Assembly: GCF_900106795.1 (NCBI RefSeq)
Contig: NZ_FNNS01000001.1
Span: 62,001-126,000 of the forward strand
DNA: 64,000 nucleotides
Direction: 5' to 3'
From: Aequorivita viscosa
Lineage (GTDB): Bacteria; Bacteroidota; Bacteroidia; Flavobacteriales; Flavobacteriaceae
Numbering within the stretch: the first letter of the stretch is position 1; each line of letters starts with the position of its first letter. The position numbers and the translations under genes were made by a program. Positions 45,117-54,367 of the stretch are shown piece by piece. The notes beneath the pieces were generated by a model. It was not told where the DNA came from. It saw nothing but the letters and a program-made list of their open reading frames with translations, and did not search any database.

Positions 45117-47567
45117 ATGGCTCAATCAAAATTAAAATTGTTGGACAAGTTGTCATTTCAGGATTTAGATGGGGATGCTGAATTTATTCCGCTTATGTCT
45201 GCTGAAGATGAAGATGCAATGCACAAAGAGGATCTTCCTGATACACTTCCCATTCTGCCTTTACGAAATACAGTTCTTTTCCCAGGTGTTGTTGTTCCAA
45301 TTACAGCTGGGCGGGATAAATCTATTAAACTTATTAACGAAACCAATAAAGGAAATAAAATTATTGGTGTCGTTTCTCAAAAGGACGAATCTGAAGAAGA
45401 ACCGGGTATCGATGATATCAATACTATTGGAACAGTAGCTCAGATTCTTCGGGTTTTAAAGATGCCTGATGGAAATACAACTGTTATTATCCAAGGTAAA
45501 AAGAGATTTGAGGTAGTGGATGTTCTACAAACCCAACCTTATATGACTGCTTCTATTCGAGAAGTAGGTGAGGCCCGTCCAGAAAATGAAAGCGATGAAT
45601 TTTTGGCTATTATCGATTCTATTAAAGAAATGGCGCTTCAAATTATAAAAGTAAGCCCGAATATTCCTTCAGAAGCTGCGTTTGCTATTAAAAATATAGA
45701 AAGCTCTAGTTTCCTTATCAACTTTGTTTCCTCAAACCTTAATATTTCAGTCGAAGAAAAACAGGCGTTATTGGAAATAAACAATCTAAAAGACAGGGCA
45801 TTAGAAACGCTTAGATATATGAATATCGAAATACAGAAGCTTTCTCTTCGCAACGATATTCAATCCAAAGTTCAGAGTGATATTAATCAGCAGCAGCGAG
45901 AATATTTTCTTCAGCAGCAAATGCGAACCATTCAAGAGGAGCTTGGAGGTTCCTCAATAGAAGAGGAGATTGATGAAATGCGTGTTCGTTCTAAAAAGAA
46001 AAAATGGAGTAAGGAAGTTCACAACCATTTTGAAAAAGAACTTACCAAAATGCAGCGAATGAATCCGCAAGTGGCGGAATATAGCATTCAGCGTAACTAC
46101 TTAGATCTTCTTCTAGATTTACCCTGGGATCATTACAGTAAAGATAAATTCGACCTGAAACGCGCCCGTAAAGTATTAGACCGTGATCATTACGGACTAG
46201 ACGATGTTAAAAAGCGAATCATTGAATATTTGGCAGTATTAAAATTGCGAAATGATATGAAATCGCCAATTCTCTGTCTTTATGGACCTCCAGGAGTTGG
46301 AAAAACCTCTCTAGGTAAGTCTGTGGCCGAAGCTTTGGGTAGAAAATATGTTAGAATGTCCTTAGGGGGGCTTCGCGATGAAGCTGAAATCCGTGGACAT
46401 AGAAAAACCTACATAGGGGCAATGCCTGGTCGTATTGTTCAGAGCATAAAAAAAGCAGGTACAAGTAATCCAGTATTTGTTTTAGACGAAATAGATAAAA
46501 TTTCTGCGAGTCATCAAGGAGATCCATCTTCAGCAATGCTCGAAGTTTTGGATCCAGAGCAGAACAATTCTTTTTATGACAACTTTTTAGAACTGGGGTA
46601 CGATCTTTCAAAGGTAATGTTTATCGCTACTTCCAATAGTTTAAGTACAATTCAACCAGCGCTTAGGGACAGGATGGAAATTATTCACGTAACAGGTTAT
46701 ACAGTTGAAGAAAAAGTGGAAATAGCAAAACGACACTTACTTCCTAAGCAATTGAAAGAGCATGGTTTAGATAAAGGTGCTTTACAAATTCCGAAGAAAC
46801 AACTTGAAAAAATAGTCGAAGGCTATACGCGGGAAAGTGGCGTACGTTCTTTGGATAAACAAATTGCAAAAATGGTTCGTTTTGCAGCCATGAAAATAGC
46901 AATGGACGAACCGTATGAAAAGAAAGTAACCAATGAAATAGTTGTCGAAGCTTTAGGTTCGCCAAAAATGGAACGTGGTAAATATGAAAATAATGAAGTT
47001 GCCGGAGTAGTAACTGGGTTGGCTTGGACGAGTGTTGGAGGCGATATTCTCTTTATAGAATCTGCAATTTCGAAAGGAAAAGGAACGCTTAACCTTACCG
47101 GAAACCTCGGGAAGGTTATGAAAGAATCAGCGACCATCGCGATGGAATACATTAAGTCGAATGCCGAAGCTTTAGATATTTCTCCTGATATTTTTGATAA
47201 ATATAACGTACATATTCACGTGCCAGAAGGAGCAACTCCTAAAGATGGACCAAGTGCAGGAATTACGATGCTAACGTCTTTAGTCTCTTTATTTACCCAA
47301 CGAAAAGTGAAGAAAAGTCTTGCAATGACAGGAGAAATAACACTTAGGGGAAAAGTACTTCCTGTGGGCGGAATTAAAGAAAAAATATTGGCAGCCAAAC
47401 GTGCTCATATCAAAGAAATTTTACTTTGTGAAGAAAATAGACGGGATATAGACGAAATAAAAGAAGAATACTTAAAAGGCCTAACATTCCATTATGTGAA
47501 AGACATGAGTGAAGTTTTAGAAGTTGCGTTAACGAAAGAAAAGGTTAAAAACGCAAAAACACTATAA
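45117..47567 (+). CDS. lon: ATP-dependent protease Lon
   Basis: 816 residues. N-terminal LON domain ([19 protein letters not shown], about 43-62), a coiled-coil middle ([22 protein letters not shown]), AAA+ module with Walker A GPPGVGKT and Walker B VFVLDEID, sensor region, and the C-terminal protease domain with catalytic Ser in KDGPSAGIT and the conserved Lys in [12 protein letters not shown]. Cytosolic quality-control protease degrading misfolded and regulatory proteins. The acidic N-terminal extension before the LON domain ([22 protein letters not shown]) is normal for Bacteroidota. Confidence 0.97.
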   Translation: MAQSKLKLLDKLSFQDLDGDAEFIPLMSAEDEDAMHKEDLPDTLPILPLRNTVLFPGVVVPITAGRDKSIKLINETNKGNKIIGVVSQKDESEEEPGIDDINTIGTVAQILRVLKMPDGNTTVIIQGKKRFEVVDVLQTQPYMTASIREVGEARPENESDEFLAIIDSIKEMALQIIKVSPNIPSEAAFAIKNIESSSFLINFVSSNLNISVEEKQALLEINNLKDRALETLRYMNIEIQKLSLRNDIQSKVQSDINQQQREYFLQQQMRTIQEELGGSSIEEEIDEMRVRSKKKKWSKEVHNHFEKELTKMQRMNPQVAEYSIQRNYLDLLLDLPWDHYSKDKFDLKRARKVLDRDHYGLDDVKKRIIEYLAVLKLRNDMKSPILCLYGPPGVGKTSLGKSVAEALGRKYVRMSLGGLRDEAEIRGHRKTYIGAMPGRIVQSIKKAGTSNPVFVLDEIDKISASHQGDPSSAMLEVLDPEQNNSFYDNFLELGYDLSKVMFIATSNSLSTIQPALRDRMEIIHVTGYTVEEKVEIAKRHLLPKQLKEHGLDKGALQIPKKQLEKIVEGYTRESGVRSLDKQIAKMVRFAAMKIAMDEPYEKKVTNEIVVEALGSPKMERGKYENNEVAGVVTGLAWTSVGGDILFIESAISKGKGTLNLTGNLGKVMKESATIAMEYIKSNAEALDISPDIFDKYNVHIHVPEGATPKDGPSAGITMLTSLVSLFTQRKVKKSLAMTGEITLRGKVLPVGGIKEKILAAKRAHIKEILLCEENRRDIDEIKEEYLKGLTFHYVKDMSEVLEVALTKEKVKNAKTL

Positions 47568-47596
47568 TTTCAAGGTAAAAATTGGTTTGATATTTT

Positions 47597-47642
47597 AAAC
47601 GGATGAGGTGAAAAAGTGATGTTTTTTACATTTCATCCGTTT
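47597..47642 (+). terminator. Terminator after lon
   Basis: Stem AAACGGATGA (47597-47606) with TCATCCGTTT (47633-47642), long loop, T-run follows. Confidence 0.75.
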
Positions 47643-47731
47643 TTATTTTTAATTTCCCCAACAATCTAGAGTTCATGAAAATAAATTATACTTACTTTCG
47701 TTTTAGATTTCAGTTACGGTAACTTGCGTTC

Positions 47732-48748
47732 ATGGCCCAAAAATTTTTTATTGTATTTTTTATACTTTCCTTTACAGTCACAGCACAAGTGGGCGGGGAT
47801 GGAACGTACCAATTTCTCAACTTGGTAAACAACCCCAGAATGGCTGCTTTAGGAGGGAAAGTGTTGACTAATTACGATTACGACCCTATCCAAGCTATTT
47901 GGAACCCAGCGAGTATTAATCCAGCAATGGACAACCAACTTTCATTAAATTACACCAACTATATTGGCGATGTAAATTACGGAACTGCTGCCTATGCTTA
48001 CCTTTGGGATAGACGAACACAAGTGCTGCACGCTGGTGTAACCTATGTAAACTACGGTAAATTTGATGGGTATGATGAATTTGGAACTCCCACCAATAGC
48101 TTTAGCGGTAACGAAGTAGCCTTATCTTTTGGTCACGCACGAAATATTGCTTTTACCAATTTTCACGTTGGGGTAAATGTTAAGTTAATTTCTTCAAAAT
48201 TAGAGCAATACTCGTCTTTAGGGGGCGCTGTAGATATTGGACTAATGTATGTATATGAAGATTGGGACTTGAATATTACGGGAGTTGCGCGGAATATAGG
48301 ATCTCAATTTACGCCATATCACGAGCAATATGAGCCACTTCCTTTTGAATTGCTATTCGGAATATCGCAAACGTTAGAAAACATCCCTATTCGTTGGCAT
48401 TTAACCTTAGAAAATATGCAGCAGTGGGATGTTTCCTTTTCCAACCCAGCACGAGAGCAGACCGATCTTGAAGGTAATGTAACCGAAGAAAAATCAAATG
48501 TTTTCACGAACGCGCTACGGCATACAATTTTTGGAATTGAATTGTTTCCAGAAAGTGGATTCAATATTCGTTTAGGGTACAACTTTAGAAGAGGAGAGGA
48601 GTTGCGAATTCTAGAAAAACGAGCCTTTGCCGGACTAAGTGCAGGCTTTTCAATAAAATTGAATAAGTTGCGATTGAGCTATTCGTATGCGCAGTATAGC
48701 ACGGCGGCAAGTTCTAGTTTTTTCGGGCTTAATATTGACCTTCAGTAA
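47732..48748 (+). CDS. porQ: Type IX secretion system protein PorQ
   Basis: 338 residues. Signal peptide MAQKFFIVFFILSFTVTAQ, then a beta-barrel-like outer membrane protein of the PorV/PorQ (PorP-like) group. The segments VNNPRMAALGGKVLTNYDYDP, NPASINPAMDNQLSLNY and DVNYGTAAYAYLWDRRTQVLHAGV are the PorQ pattern. PorQ is an outer-membrane partner needed for T9SS export and surface attachment of cargo. Ends immediately before cmk, a gene pair conserved in Flavobacteriia. T9SS cargo proteins occur elsewhere in the window (12069 and 22562). Confidence 0.9.
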   Translation: MAQKFFIVFFILSFTVTAQVGGDGTYQFLNLVNNPRMAALGGKVLTNYDYDPIQAIWNPASINPAMDNQLSLNYTNYIGDVNYGTAAYAYLWDRRTQVLHAGVTYVNYGKFDGYDEFGTPTNSFSGNEVALSFGHARNIAFTNFHVGVNVKLISSKLEQYSSLGGAVDIGLMYVYEDWDLNITGVARNIGSQFTPYHEQYEPLPFELLFGISQTLENIPIRWHLTLENMQQWDVSFSNPAREQTDLEGNVTEEKSNVFTNALRHTIFGIELFPESGFNIRLGYNFRRGEELRILEKRAFAGLSAGFSIKLNKLRLSYSYAQYSTAASSSFFGLNIDLQ

Positions 48749-48796
48749 TAAAACCCGCATCTTTGCGCAAATTAACAATAGCCATAAATTGATTTT

Positions 48797-49492
48797 ATGA
48801 GGAAAATTACCATAGCCATTGACGGTTATTCCTCTACTGGAAAAAGTACCGTAGCCAAACAACTTGCAGATTATTTGGGCTATGTGTACGTAGACAGTGG
48901 AGCCATGTATCGCGCTGTAGCACTCTATGCGATGGAAAATGGAATTATTTCTGACACACATTTTGATAAAGCCAAACTCATTGAAACCTTACCTCAAATA
49001 CAGCTGTATTTTGAAAAAAAGAATGATTGGGAAAAAGCCCACATTTTTTTGAATAACCGAGACGTAGAAAACGAAATTAGAAATCTTGAAGTCTCCGGAT
49101 TTGTAAGCCCAATTGCTGCTATTCCAGAGGTGAGAGCCAAATTAGTAGCACAGCAACAAGAAATCGGACTCAAAAAAGGAGTTGTTATGGACGGTCGCGA
49201 TATAGGAACGGTTGTTTTTCCCGAAGCCGAGTTAAAAATTTTTATGAATGCATCCGCCTTTCAACGCGCACAAAGACGCTACAAAGAACTTGTTGAAAAA
49301 GGCGAGAACATTCAATTTGAAGCCGTTTTAAAGAACCTGGAAGAAAGAGATCATATTGACTCTACACGAAAGGATTCCCCGCTTAAAAAAGCTGAAAACG
49401 CTATCGAAATCAATAATTCCGAAATGAATATCGAGGACCAATTCCATATGGTGCTCCAATTAGCAAAAGACCGTATAGCAGGTCGCGTTTAA
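48797..49492 (+). CDS. cmk: Cytidylate kinase
   Basis: 231 residues, full length. Walker A ITIAIDGYSSTGKST at the start, DSGAMYRAVALYAM, and the GRDIGTVVFPEAE and ERDHIDSTRKDSPL motifs of the CMP kinase family. Phosphorylates CMP and dCMP with ATP. Its ATG lies 48 bp after porQ. CATCTTTG, a fair -7 box, sits in the gap (about 48759), so it might also have its own promoter. Confidence 0.96.
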   Translation: MRKITIAIDGYSSTGKSTVAKQLADYLGYVYVDSGAMYRAVALYAMENGIISDTHFDKAKLIETLPQIQLYFEKKNDWEKAHIFLNNRDVENEIRNLEVSGFVSPIAAIPEVRAKLVAQQQEIGLKKGVVMDGRDIGTVVFPEAELKIFMNASAFQRAQRRYKELVEKGENIQFEAVLKNLEERDHIDSTRKDSPLKKAENAIEINNSEMNIEDQFHMVLQLAKDRIAGRV

Positions 49493-49689
49493 ATTTATTT
49501 TCAAAATGCTCTTAATTCTAAAAAATATGGGAATTGATTAAATGTGAGGCAATTTAAATAATCTTATTTTTATCTTAGAAAAGCATTTTGGTGTGTAAGC
49601 ATTCTGCCAAATTTCAAATTAAATTTATAACACTTTTAAAACTATAAGAGTATACTCTAGTTGTACCGTAATTAAAGTCAATAAAAAGT

Positions 49690-50115
49690 ATGAAATCATT
49701 TTACCAAGAGTTTAAAAATTTTGCCATAAAAGGAAATATGATCGATATGGCAGTCGGAATCGTAATTGGTACCGCTTTTAACAATGTAATAAGCACCATT
49801 GTTAAAAAAATTATAATGCCTCCTTTATCTCTTCTTACCCAAGATGTATCGCTTTCAGATAAAAAATATGTATTGCGAGAGGCCACAGAAGCTGGGGAGG
49901 AACTAGCGATAGGGTATGGAGAACTTCTGGAGGCCCTGATAGACTTTTTCATTATAGCTTTCACGATTTTTATTATAGTGAAGTTTTTAAACCGCTTTAA
50001 GAAAAGGGCAGAGGACCCTAAAGATAAAACGGTGGAAACTCCAAAAAATATTCAGCTCCTGTCTAATATTGAGAAATTGATGGCTGAGCAGAACGATATT
50101 TTAAAGAATCGATAA
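49690..50115 (+). CDS. mscL: Large-conductance mechanosensitive channel MscL
   Basis: 141 residues. KSFYQEFKNFAIKGNMIDMAVGIVIGTAFNNV is followed by a periplasmic loop (ISTIVKKIIMPPLSLLTQ) and the second span (ALIDFFIIAFTIFIIVKFL), then a cytoplasmic helix (NIEKLMAEQNDILKNR). MscL pentamers release solutes on hypo-osmotic shock. The only difference from E. coli is a slightly longer loop. Single gene. Confidence 0.96.
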   Translation: MKSFYQEFKNFAIKGNMIDMAVGIVIGTAFNNVISTIVKKIIMPPLSLLTQDVSLSDKKYVLREATEAGEELAIGYGELLEALIDFFIIAFTIFIIVKFLNRFKKRAEDPKDKTVETPKNIQLLSNIEKLMAEQNDILKNR

Positions 50116-50234
50116 ACGGCTTTTATATTAAAGGGTGTTGTTTTTGCAATTTAAGAATGTATAAAATATTCATTCATAGTATGATGCTGGATATTATTTT
50201 AAATAATAAAATTGTAAGGTTTAAATGATTCTCT

Positions 50235-50798
50235 ATGAAAAATCTTATACTTGCCCTAACCTTTTTCTGCTTCACATTAATTGCAAAATCACAAACGGTA
50301 AGCGTTGAAAACTCAACTTTCGGCATCCAAACAGGTTTTTTAGGAATTTGGGCTCATAATGAAGCGAAATTATCAAATCAAATTGTGCTGCGAAGCGAAT
50401 TAGGTTTTGATTCAGGAATTTGGGGCGGAAGTTATTATGATAAAACTGGATATGTATTTGCTCCAGTAATTACGTTGGAACCGCGTTGGTATTATAATCT
50501 TAATAAACGTGTAAAAAAAGATAGGAGAATTGAAGGGAATAGTGGAAATTTTATCTCTTTAAAAACAAGCTACCATCCCGACTGGTTCGTGATTTCAAAC
50601 TACGAAAATATTAGTATTGTTAGTGATGTTGTTATTATTCCAACTTGGGGAATAAGAAGAAACCTTGGGAACCATTTTACCTATGAAACTGGTATTGGCA
50701 TTGGGTATGTTTATTATTTTGCAAAAGCAGCGGGATATTTAGATAATGAAAGCGATGTTGCTGTCAATTTCCACCTCAGAATGGGCTATAGATTCTAG
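50235..50798 (+). CDS. Hypothetical outer membrane protein
   Basis: 187 residues. Signal peptide (MKNLILALTFFCFTLIAKSQ) and a mature part of alternating strands, ending in a C-terminal Phe (RMGYRF), a usual sign of an outer-membrane beta-barrel. No known family recognised. The 285 bp that follow contain only short open stretches; one of them (to 50879) reads GLLINNGNEAFQIFYNN in another frame, perhaps decayed coding DNA, but I cannot support a gene. Confidence 0.75.
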   Translation: MKNLILALTFFCFTLIAKSQTVSVENSTFGIQTGFLGIWAHNEAKLSNQIVLRSELGFDSGIWGGSYYDKTGYVFAPVITLEPRWYYNLNKRVKKDRRIEGNSGNFISLKTSYHPDWFVISNYENISIVSDVVIIPTWGIRRNLGNHFTYETGIGIGYVYYFAKAAGYLDNESDVAVNFHLRMGYRF

Positions 50799-51083
50799 CA
50801 AGAATGGGCTCTTGATAAATAACGGAAACGAAGCGTTTCAAATCTTTTATAACAATACGATTGTAGGCGAATTTAAGTGATGTTGGCAAGAATCCAATCC
50901 CAAACCATTTTCGGTGAGAGATCCGAATACTGTATTTATCCAAGGTTTTATTTAGAATGAGCTAAGTAATACAATTGCCTAAATTTATTCTCTTTAGAAG
51001 CTGTCGAGAAGTAAAGGCGCCCCGAACGGTCTTTTCCTATACCGAAACCAAGCTAAAACGCTTACATCAATCATTTAAGAAGC

Positions 51084-51461
51084 TTATTTTTCATGAACCC
51101 TGCGAGCAACACCTTTGCTAGTGTTTGTGCTTCCCACCTCGCTAAATTCAAATGTATACTCGTTTTCAGAAGTGGTGAGAATCTTAATCAGTATAGCTTT
51201 CTTTTCAGCTTGATTTTTTGGATTTAACTTCTGAAGTATATACTCACAGTTGTTAACCCATCGGATGGATGAGGTATCAGTCTTTCCTTGAAAGTAATCT
51301 ATTTCAATAGAATCGTTTCGCACCAGCGTTGTTTTAAACACTTCGATACCTACTACGGCTTCAAACTCAAAGCTACCAGTCTTGAAATCTGCACAATTTC
51401 TATCTTTTTCATAACATCCAGAAAAGAGGAGGCAGAGCCCTAAAACATAAAGAAAACGCAT
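51084..51461 (-). CDS. Small lipoprotein of unknown function
   Basis: 125 residues with a lipobox (MRFLYVLGLCLLFSGC, Cys16). The mature part (GSFEFEAVVGIE, DSIEIDYFQGKTDTSSIRWVNNCEYILQKLNPK) matches a family common in Flavobacteriaceae. Similar proteins are, in my memory, often named DNA topoisomerase IV by error, because they sit near parC/parE in some genomes; nothing here supports a topoisomerase. Convergent with the outer membrane protein gene; 48 bp downstream of the XRE gene on the same strand. Confidence 0.75.
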   Translation of the reverse strand: MRFLYVLGLCLLFSGCYEKDRNCADFKTGSFEFEAVVGIEVFKTTLVRNDSIEIDYFQGKTDTSSIRWVNNCEYILQKLNPKNQAEKKAILIKILTTSENEYTFEFSEVGSTNTSKGVARRVHEK

Positions 51462-51509
51462 AATTAAAATTTTCTGCGAATTTCGGAAAAATTAACGACA
51501 ACTTCTCTT

Positions 51510-51926
51510 TTAGTTTTCATAGGCCTTAAAAGTTCCATCGGCATAAAAGATAACAATGCGATCAATTTGTTGAGATCCTGATTTTGATTCAGGGAGTTTT
51601 TCAGGTTCATGAACAGCTTCTGAAATTAAATTCTGCGGTTTTTTAAGAGTAGGAATAGGGTCTGGTTTTTGAATTTTCTCAACAGATTTAGATGCACCAT
51701 CAGAAGGAAATGACCCCTTCCCAAACACCAACCAATCCATGGTTATCTCCGGAAATTTTTGCAGAAGTTTCATCACAAATTCCAAGCTAGGTTTGTTTCT
51801 TCCAGACACTAAGTGTGAAATTGTAGAGCGATTAAAATCGATTTCTTCGGCTAAAGCGGAGGCCGTTAGTCCATAAAAATTCAAAATTTTTTCTAGTCTT
51901 TTTGTGAAATCCTTGCTGTTTAACAT
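51510..51926 (-). CDS. XRE-family transcriptional regulator
   Basis: 138 residues from the ATG at 51926 (MLNSKDFTKRLEKILNFYG); an upstream ATG exists but adds unrelated residues. An N-terminal helix-turn-helix (LTASALAEEIDFNRSTISHLVSGRNKPSLEF) is of the XRE/CI repressor type. A Pro/Ser-rich linker and a short C-terminal strand (DRIVIFYADGTFKAYEN) follow. The regulated genes are not known; a palindrome that covers its -7 box and recurs near the divergent M14 gene suggests auto- and cross-regulation. Confidence 0.85.
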   Translation of the reverse strand: MLNSKDFTKRLEKILNFYGLTASALAEEIDFNRSTISHLVSGRNKPSLEFVMKLLQKFPEITMDWLVFGKGSFPSDGASKSVEKIQKPDPIPTLKKPQNLISEAVHEPEKLPESKSGSQQIDRIVIFYADGTFKAYEN

Positions 51927-51954
51927 TGTAGCATTTTTAAACCCATATTTGCGA

Positions 51955-51966
51955 TTACAAATGTAA
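51955..51966. promoter_or_regulatory. TTACA-N2-TGTAA operator overlapping XRE promoter
   Basis: TTACAAATGTAA, symmetric as TTACA-AA-TGTAA. It contains the minus-strand -7 box TACATTTG (51958-51965) for the XRE gene, whose ATG is 29 bp downstream. Confidence 0.6.
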
Positions 51967-52167
51967 CGCATTGTTTCATGGTATCAAAACTTCATATTAA
52001 CTTACTTTGAAATAGTTAAACTTTTAGTTTGTATAAAGTTGTTTATGTAACTGAATTATACATTTATAGCATATTGAAATAAATGAAGTTAAAATTTATG
52101 ACTGTTAATAGCAGATTTCAAGTCTTCTGTGTTTACTATTGTAATCACAAAAGCAGAAAACTTTAGG

Positions 52168-52200
52168 TTACAATTGTAAACATAGCTTTGTTTAACTTTG
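52168..52200 (+). promoter_or_regulatory. M14 peptidase promoter with second TTACA-N2-TGTAA site
   Basis: TTACAATTGTAA (52168-52179) is a perfect 12-bp palindrome of the same type as the site at 51955. It overlaps the likely -33 TTG (52174-52176) of a promoter whose -7 box TAACTTTG is at 52193-52200, just before the M14 gene. Confidence 0.6.
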
Positions 52201-52215
52201 TAACACACAAATAAT

Positions 52216-53337
52216 ATGGAAATAGAGAATTGGTATCGCAATAATTTTGAAGCTCGATTGGGTGGAAGGTATATTACTTCAAAAATGATTTTGCCGCTAT
52301 TAAACGAGTATAAAAACAAGTTTAAAATATCGATTGTTGGGGCTTCTGAAAAAGACAAAAACATTCATTTAATAAAAATTGGTAATGGGGGAAAAACTAT
52401 TCTCGCATGGTCTCAAATGCATGGAAATGAGTCCACGACTACCAAGGCAATTTTTGACCTTTTGAAATTTTTAAATCAAAAAGATTTCTTCCAAAATGAG
52501 ATTCAAAATTTTTTAAACACATATTCATTGTATGTAATCCCAATATTAAATCCTGATGGAGCAGCATTATATACGCGTGAAAATGTTAACGGAATTGATC
52601 TTAATCGAGACGCTCAAAAATTATCACAAAGTGAAAGTCGATGTCTTCGAACAGTTTTTGACACATTAAAACCTAGTATGTGCTTAAATATGCACGACCA
52701 GCGAACAATTTATGGTTTTGATAATGGTATGCCAGCCACTGTATCTTTTTTATCGCCCGCTGCAAATGCCGCACGTTCTGTGACAAAAGCGCGTATGGTT
52801 GCAATGAAAAATATTGTACGAATGAATAATTGTTTGCAGAAATTCATTCCAGGGCAAGTAGGGAGGTATGACGACAGCTTTAATTCCGCCTGTGTTGGAG
52901 ATACTTTCCAAATGGAAGGAGTACCAACGATATTGTTTGAAGCAGGGCATTATAAAGATGACTATAAACGTGAAAAAACGCGGGAATTTATATTTTATGC
53001 ACTTCTTACATTATTTGATATAATGGGAGGTCGTCAAAAAGTAGATTACAACGATTATTTTGCGATTCCGGAAAACCGTAATAATTATCGTGATATTATT
53101 ATACGAAACGCTAAATTGGCTAGTCATACTAGCTTAAAAGACGCTGCTATTCAATATGTCGAAGTTTTAAATAATGGCGTTATTATTCATGTTCCACATC
53201 TGGACGAAATAGGTGGGCTTGAGAAGCTATTTGGGCATTTAGAAATTGATGCTCAAGGCTCAGAAATATTAACAAATACTGATAAAACATTAACATATGG
53301 TGTTAAAGTTTCAGATATCATAGGTTTTAGGGCTTAA
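52216..53337 (+). CDS. M14 family zinc carboxypeptidase-like protein
   Basis: 373 residues without a signal peptide, so probably cytosolic. The zinc site reads MHGNESTTT (His69 and Glu72) and LNMHDQ (His161), with the catalytic Glu243 in ILFEAGH; the substrate-binding NRD motif is GIDLNRDAQ. Length and motifs fit M14-type peptidases that trim peptides or act on other amide substrates. It is 72 bp upstream of an Lrp/AsnC regulator on the same strand and divergent from the XRE gene. Confidence 0.9.
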   Translation: MEIENWYRNNFEARLGGRYITSKMILPLLNEYKNKFKISIVGASEKDKNIHLIKIGNGGKTILAWSQMHGNESTTTKAIFDLLKFLNQKDFFQNEIQNFLNTYSLYVIPILNPDGAALYTRENVNGIDLNRDAQKLSQSESRCLRTVFDTLKPSMCLNMHDQRTIYGFDNGMPATVSFLSPAANAARSVTKARMVAMKNIVRMNNCLQKFIPGQVGRYDDSFNSACVGDTFQMEGVPTILFEAGHYKDDYKREKTREFIFYALLTLFDIMGGRQKVDYNDYFAIPENRNNYRDIIIRNAKLASHTSLKDAAIQYVEVLNNGVIIHVPHLDEIGGLEKLFGHLEIDAQGSEILTNTDKTLTYGVKVSDIIGFRA

Positions 53338-53385
53338 ATGCCGTTATATTTTTATTAAAATATTTTTTACTCTCTAAAAACAAGC

Positions 53386-53393
53386 TATTTTTG
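53386..53393 (+). promoter_or_regulatory. -7 box of the Lrp/AsnC gene
   Basis: TATTTTTG fits TAnnTTTG, 16 bp before the ATG at 53410. Confidence 0.45.
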
Positions 53394-53409
53394 CGAAAAA
53401 TTAATTATT

Positions 53410-53889
53410 ATGTCAAAGTTTAAATTGGACGACACGGATCACAACATCCTCGATTTATTGATAGATAACACGCGTATTCCATTTACGGATATTGCGAAAA
53501 AACTTAATATTTCTGCAGGAACGGTTCATGTTCGAGTGAAAAAAATGGAAGAAGCAGGGATTATTACAGGATCCTCTCTTCAGGTTGATTACAACAAATT
53601 AGGTTATTCTTTTATCGCCTATGTAGGGGTGTTTATTTTTAAAACATCGCAAACACAATTTGTTATGGAGCGTATAAGTGAAATACCTTATATTACCGTA
53701 GCTCACGTTACCACTGGTAAATTCAATATCTTTTGTAAGATAAGAGCTCGAGATACTGCTCACGCGAAAGATATCATTTATCAAATAGACGATATTGAAG
53801 GAGTTAGCCGTACGGAAACAATGATTTCCATGGAAGAAAGCATTAACGATAAAAAGAGATTGCTACACTCAATTTTTAGCATCGACTAA
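53410..53889 (+). CDS. Lrp/AsnC family transcriptional regulator
   Basis: 159 residues. N-terminal winged HTH (LDDTDHNILDLLIDNTRIPF, then TDIAKKLNISAGTVHVRVKKME) and a C-terminal RAM (AsnC) domain (IAYVGVFIFKT through ITVAHVTTGKFNIFCKI, with TETMISMEES). Such proteins sense amino acids and act as octamers. Neighbour of a peptidase gene, which may be its target; inference only. Confidence 0.95.
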   Translation: MSKFKLDDTDHNILDLLIDNTRIPFTDIAKKLNISAGTVHVRVKKMEEAGIITGSSLQVDYNKLGYSFIAYVGVFIFKTSQTQFVMERISEIPYITVAHVTTGKFNIFCKIRARDTAHAKDIIYQIDDIEGVSRTETMISMEESINDKKRLLHSIFSID

Positions 53890-53908
53890 TCGTTAAATTC
53901 AAATTTTT

Positions 53909-53940
53909 AAAAGCCATTCTCTTATGAGAGTGGCTTTTTT
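53909..53940 (+). terminator. Terminator after the Lrp/AsnC gene
   Basis: AAAAGCCA (53909-53916) with TGGCTTTT (53931-53938), inner CTCT/AGAG pairing, T run. Confidence 0.8.
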
Positions 53941-54367
53941 GATTAATATGCTGCCTTAAAACTCGTAATTTATTCTTGCATTAATATTAAGTGTAAGCTT
54001 GATTTACTGAGAAAGTCGTATTATTAAAATTATATATTCGTTGTTTGCGGTTTTCGAAGCAACGGATAAATTGCTATACGTAATAAGGGCGTTAAATTTA
54101 CTTTTATTCGCTTGTTTTCCCTTTGCAGGTAAATGCGAATGCGTTCTAAAATATATGCTTTTGGGGAAAAATTATGAGAAGGTTTTCTATTTGCCAAATG
54201 TAAATGAAGATGGTTTTTACTCGTTAACCTTAATTCTGTGTGGCTTTAACAAAATTCTATTATTTGTTTTGCATAAATATATAATTCTGAAACGTGGTAT
54301 ATAAAACAATAGATTGTACCTTAACCGAGAATTTTATCGAAATAATCACGCACGAACTTAATATAGA
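53941..54367. other. Gene-free stretch before yihY
   Basis: About 427 bp. An 87-codon open frame (54041-54304, TTG start) has no family resemblance or RBS and is not called. No other motif noted. Confidence 0.5.

Noticed and set aside
50799-50879. Protein-like stretch after the outer membrane protein gene
   Set aside because: Only about 27 codons, no start codon, overlaps the stop of the upstream gene; may be decayed coding DNA but cannot be assigned.
54041-54304. 87-codon open frame before yihY
   Set aside because: TTG start, no recognisable domain, no ribosome binding site, odd composition; most likely chance in AT-rich spacer.
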